NCBI RefSeq assembly: GCF_020735465.1 | Contig: NZ_CP085935.1 | Coordinates: 1,860,001 to 1,924,000, forward strand | DNA: 64,000 nt | Direction: 5' to 3' | Source of the DNA: Collinsella stercoris DSM 13279 | Lineage (GTDB): Bacteria; Actinomycetota; Coriobacteriia; Coriobacteriales; Coriobacteriaceae | Shown here: positions 62,637-64,000 of the stretch, in pieces | Layout: every line of letters begins with the position of its first letter | Position numbering within the stretch: the stretch's first letter is position 1 | Translations under genes and position numbers: made by a program | Notes under the pieces: generated by a model | The model's database searches: none | What the model was told of the DNA's origin: nothing | What the model saw: the letters and a program-made list of their open reading frames with translations, nothing else

Positions 62637-62759
62637 AAAATGTGTGGGGTTTATTGGAAAGGTCTGAGTAGACCTCCTTTATTTCAAGCGTTTTCTCAGT
62701 TGGCGGTTGAGAAAAATGGGCGTCTACTCCACCTCTCCAATTTAAACCCCACACATTTT
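62637..62759. repeat. 123-bp inverted-repeat element, copy 2
   Basis: Same length and ends as copy 1 (AAAATGTGTGGGGTTTA and its inverse), but a different interior. The arms extend with GGA.AGGT..GAGTAGAC on the left matching GTCTACT..ACCTCTCC on the right. Confidence 0.9.
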
Positions 62760-62894
62760 AATTTCGAACACCCCGGGTAATCGCTTTTGCGCAACTTGAA
62801 ATGCAAAAACGCTCTGACTTGGGCCCGGGAGCACGAGCGGCAACGAATGGAAGGCCAAACTCAAAGCGAAAACGGGAACAGCTTGATGGGACGT

Positions 62895-63035
62895 GGTGTC
62901 TCCGGCCCGCCCTGCGACTCCCCGGCCCGACCTACGGCTTCCCGACCCGCCCTGCGACTTCCTGGCCCGACCTCCAGCTTCCTGGGCCACCCTGAAACTT
63001 CTAGACCCGCCCTGCGGCTTCTTGGCCCATTCTAT
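62895..63035. repeat. Locus-specific degenerate repeat, 'GGCCCGCCCTGCGACTTCC' type
   Basis: About seven units of 18-20 bp (CGGCCCGCCCTGCGACTCC, CGGCCCGACCTACGGCTTCC and similar) in tandem. The wider gap 62259-63212 contains no gene other than these repeats and the 123-bp element. Confidence 0.8.
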
Positions 63036-63212
63036 GAAAACTGCGACGAACCGCAGGCTATCGACCAAATCTCGACAATCCATGAGTACTATGTTCCCTT
63101 GTTGTTTACTGTTCACAGTGCATGGCATCAATACCGGACGAGCGGCGAGTCGCGTTCGAGCACGCGCCGCTCGTCCGTCGCAATACGTAATGAGCAAAGA
63201 AGAGGTCATCGT

Positions 63213-64000
63213 ATGTTCACTACCATCATTTCCCTTGTGGGGCTCGTCGCCTCCGCCTATCTGGGCCGACGGGAGCTCAGCCGCCGCAAGGCTTCCGGGG
63301 AGCGCTCCGGCTTGGGCTGGGCTGTCGCATTTTGCGTCATGCAGCTCATCGCCGCCCTGCTCGGCGTGCTGGGTATGGCGCCCGATGACATCCTTTCCCC
63401 CATCGTTCTGAACTTGGTGCTCACGGCGTGTGCATGGGGCAGCTTTGCCCGCGACCTCGTGTGGCAGCGCGTGACCTCCTACATCGAGCGCGGCGCCCAA
63501 GCCGAAGCGCGCACATTCGCGCCCGACTGCGCCGCCTGCGACAAGTACGAAACCTGCGGCCACCGCATTGCCAAACCCGAGGACCTCACCCTCGCCGGAC
63601 GCCTAGGTGCCACCCTTCGCAAGCTGGGACGCACTGCCAGCGCGCTCCTGCACCGCCCCACCGCCGTTCGCATCATCATCCTGCTGCTCGCGGGCCTCTT
63701 TGCCATGCTCGCACTCGAGATTCCCTCCAACCACGATCTCACGTGGTACTACCCGCTGTGCATCCTGCTCGAGTGGTCGCTCATCAGCGCCGTCATGATC
63801 GGCTTGTACCACCTGTTCCAGCGCCATGGCGTCGCCCCCGCCGTTATCGCTTTTGCGCTATGGGGCATCGGCATGGCCCAGTTCTTTGTCATCACGTTCA
63901 AGTCCATGCCCATCCAGCCCGCTGACCTCTCCGCCCTGGGCACCGCCGCTGCGGTGAGCGCCGGCTACGACTACATCTTTAGTGCCTTTGGCCTGTACGG
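63213..64000 (+). CDS. LTA-synthase-like membrane phosphoglycerol transferase, N-terminal part (partial)
   Basis: An open frame from the ATG at 63213 (MFTTIISLVGLVASAYLGRR, GAGGTC upstream) runs out of the window after 262 codons. It has hydrophobic helices at about 1-18, 36-56, 150-170, 182-202 and 208-230, separated by a cytoplasmic loop with a Cys-rich patch (CAACDKYETCGHR). The last visible part, FFVITFKSMPIQPADLSALG, matches the 'P..P.DL' element that follows the membrane part in LtaS-type sulfatase-fold enzymes. The catalytic sulfatase domain would lie beyond the window. Family call moderate. Confidence 0.7.
   Translation, partial: MFTTIISLVGLVASAYLGRRELSRRKASGERSGLGWAVAFCVMQLIAALLGVLGMAPDDILSPIVLNLVLTACAWGSFARDLVWQRVTSYIERGAQAEARTFAPDCAACDKYETCGHRIAKPEDLTLAGRLGATLRKLGRTASALLHRPTAVRIIILLLAGLFAMLALEIPSNHDLTWYYPLCILLEWSLISAVMIGLYHLFQRHGVAPAVIAFALWGIGMAQFFVITFKSMPIQPADLSALGTAAAVSAGYDYIFSAFGLY

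Noticed and set aside
62275-63035. Possible CRISPR or coding repeats downstream of the AbiEi-like gene
   Set aside because: Repeats are short, degenerate and directly tandem without spacers; frames through them have no start signals.

Overview
The window is GC-rich, densely coded bacterial chromosome and looks like a member of the Coriobacteriia (Collinsella/Olsenella-like gut Actinomycetota). This assignment rests on gene content and composition only: an actinobacterial-style FHA / PP2C phosphatase / FtsW-PBP / PASTA-kinase cell-wall cluster with FtsW and the penicillin-binding protein fused into one protein, a mannose-family PTS, a Firmicutes-like MobV relaxase, and the general codon use. 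No rRNA is present to confirm it.

Layout. 1-6.9 kb: cell-division and peptidoglycan signalling operon with ATGA overlaps. 6.9-7.7 kb: degenerate intergenic repeats and tRNA-Arg(CCT). 7.7-11.4 kb: mannose-type PTS operon (IIAB, IIC, IID, then DUF956). 11.7-15.5 kb: heterodimeric ABC exporter. 15.9-18.7 kb: a small acidic protein, then a YeiH-type transporter divergent from a LysR regulator. 18.8-20.4 kb: an IS256-family insertion inside an older palindromic element. 20.4-27.3 kb: glmS, LacI regulator and fucO, a HAD phosphatase and an orphan larE. 27.4-34.4 kb: a worn genomic island next to initiator tRNA-fMet. It holds several tRNA-3'-end scars, an AlbA_2-type gene with an in-frame amber codon, an Xre/membrane protein, an IS200 element and some lipoprotein and membrane genes. 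34.5-55.2 kb: an integrative mobilizable element bounded by a 20-bp att repeat. 55.3-64 kb: core genes (rlmKL, kup, start of an LTA-synthase-like gene) separated by long intergenic regions with locus-specific degenerate repeats and two 123-bp inverted-repeat elements around an AbiEi-like gene.

The most notable system is the 20.7-kb element at 34,495-55,228. It has a tyrosine recombinase and an excisionase-like protein at one end and matching subterminal repeats at both ends. It encodes a 1,220-aa family-B DNA polymerase with exonuclease and polymerase motifs but an altered motif C, and a MobV-like relaxase preceded by a truncated duplicate of its own N-terminus and a cluster of strong hairpins (possible oriT). 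Its cargo includes a 1,239-aa LPQTG-anchored coiled-coil/CAP surface protein. This gene set resembles polymerase-bearing 'pipolin'-type elements combined with a mobilization module. No conjugative ATPase or mating-pair gene is visible, so it would need a helper for transfer.

All family calls come from reading motifs by eye; no database search was run.
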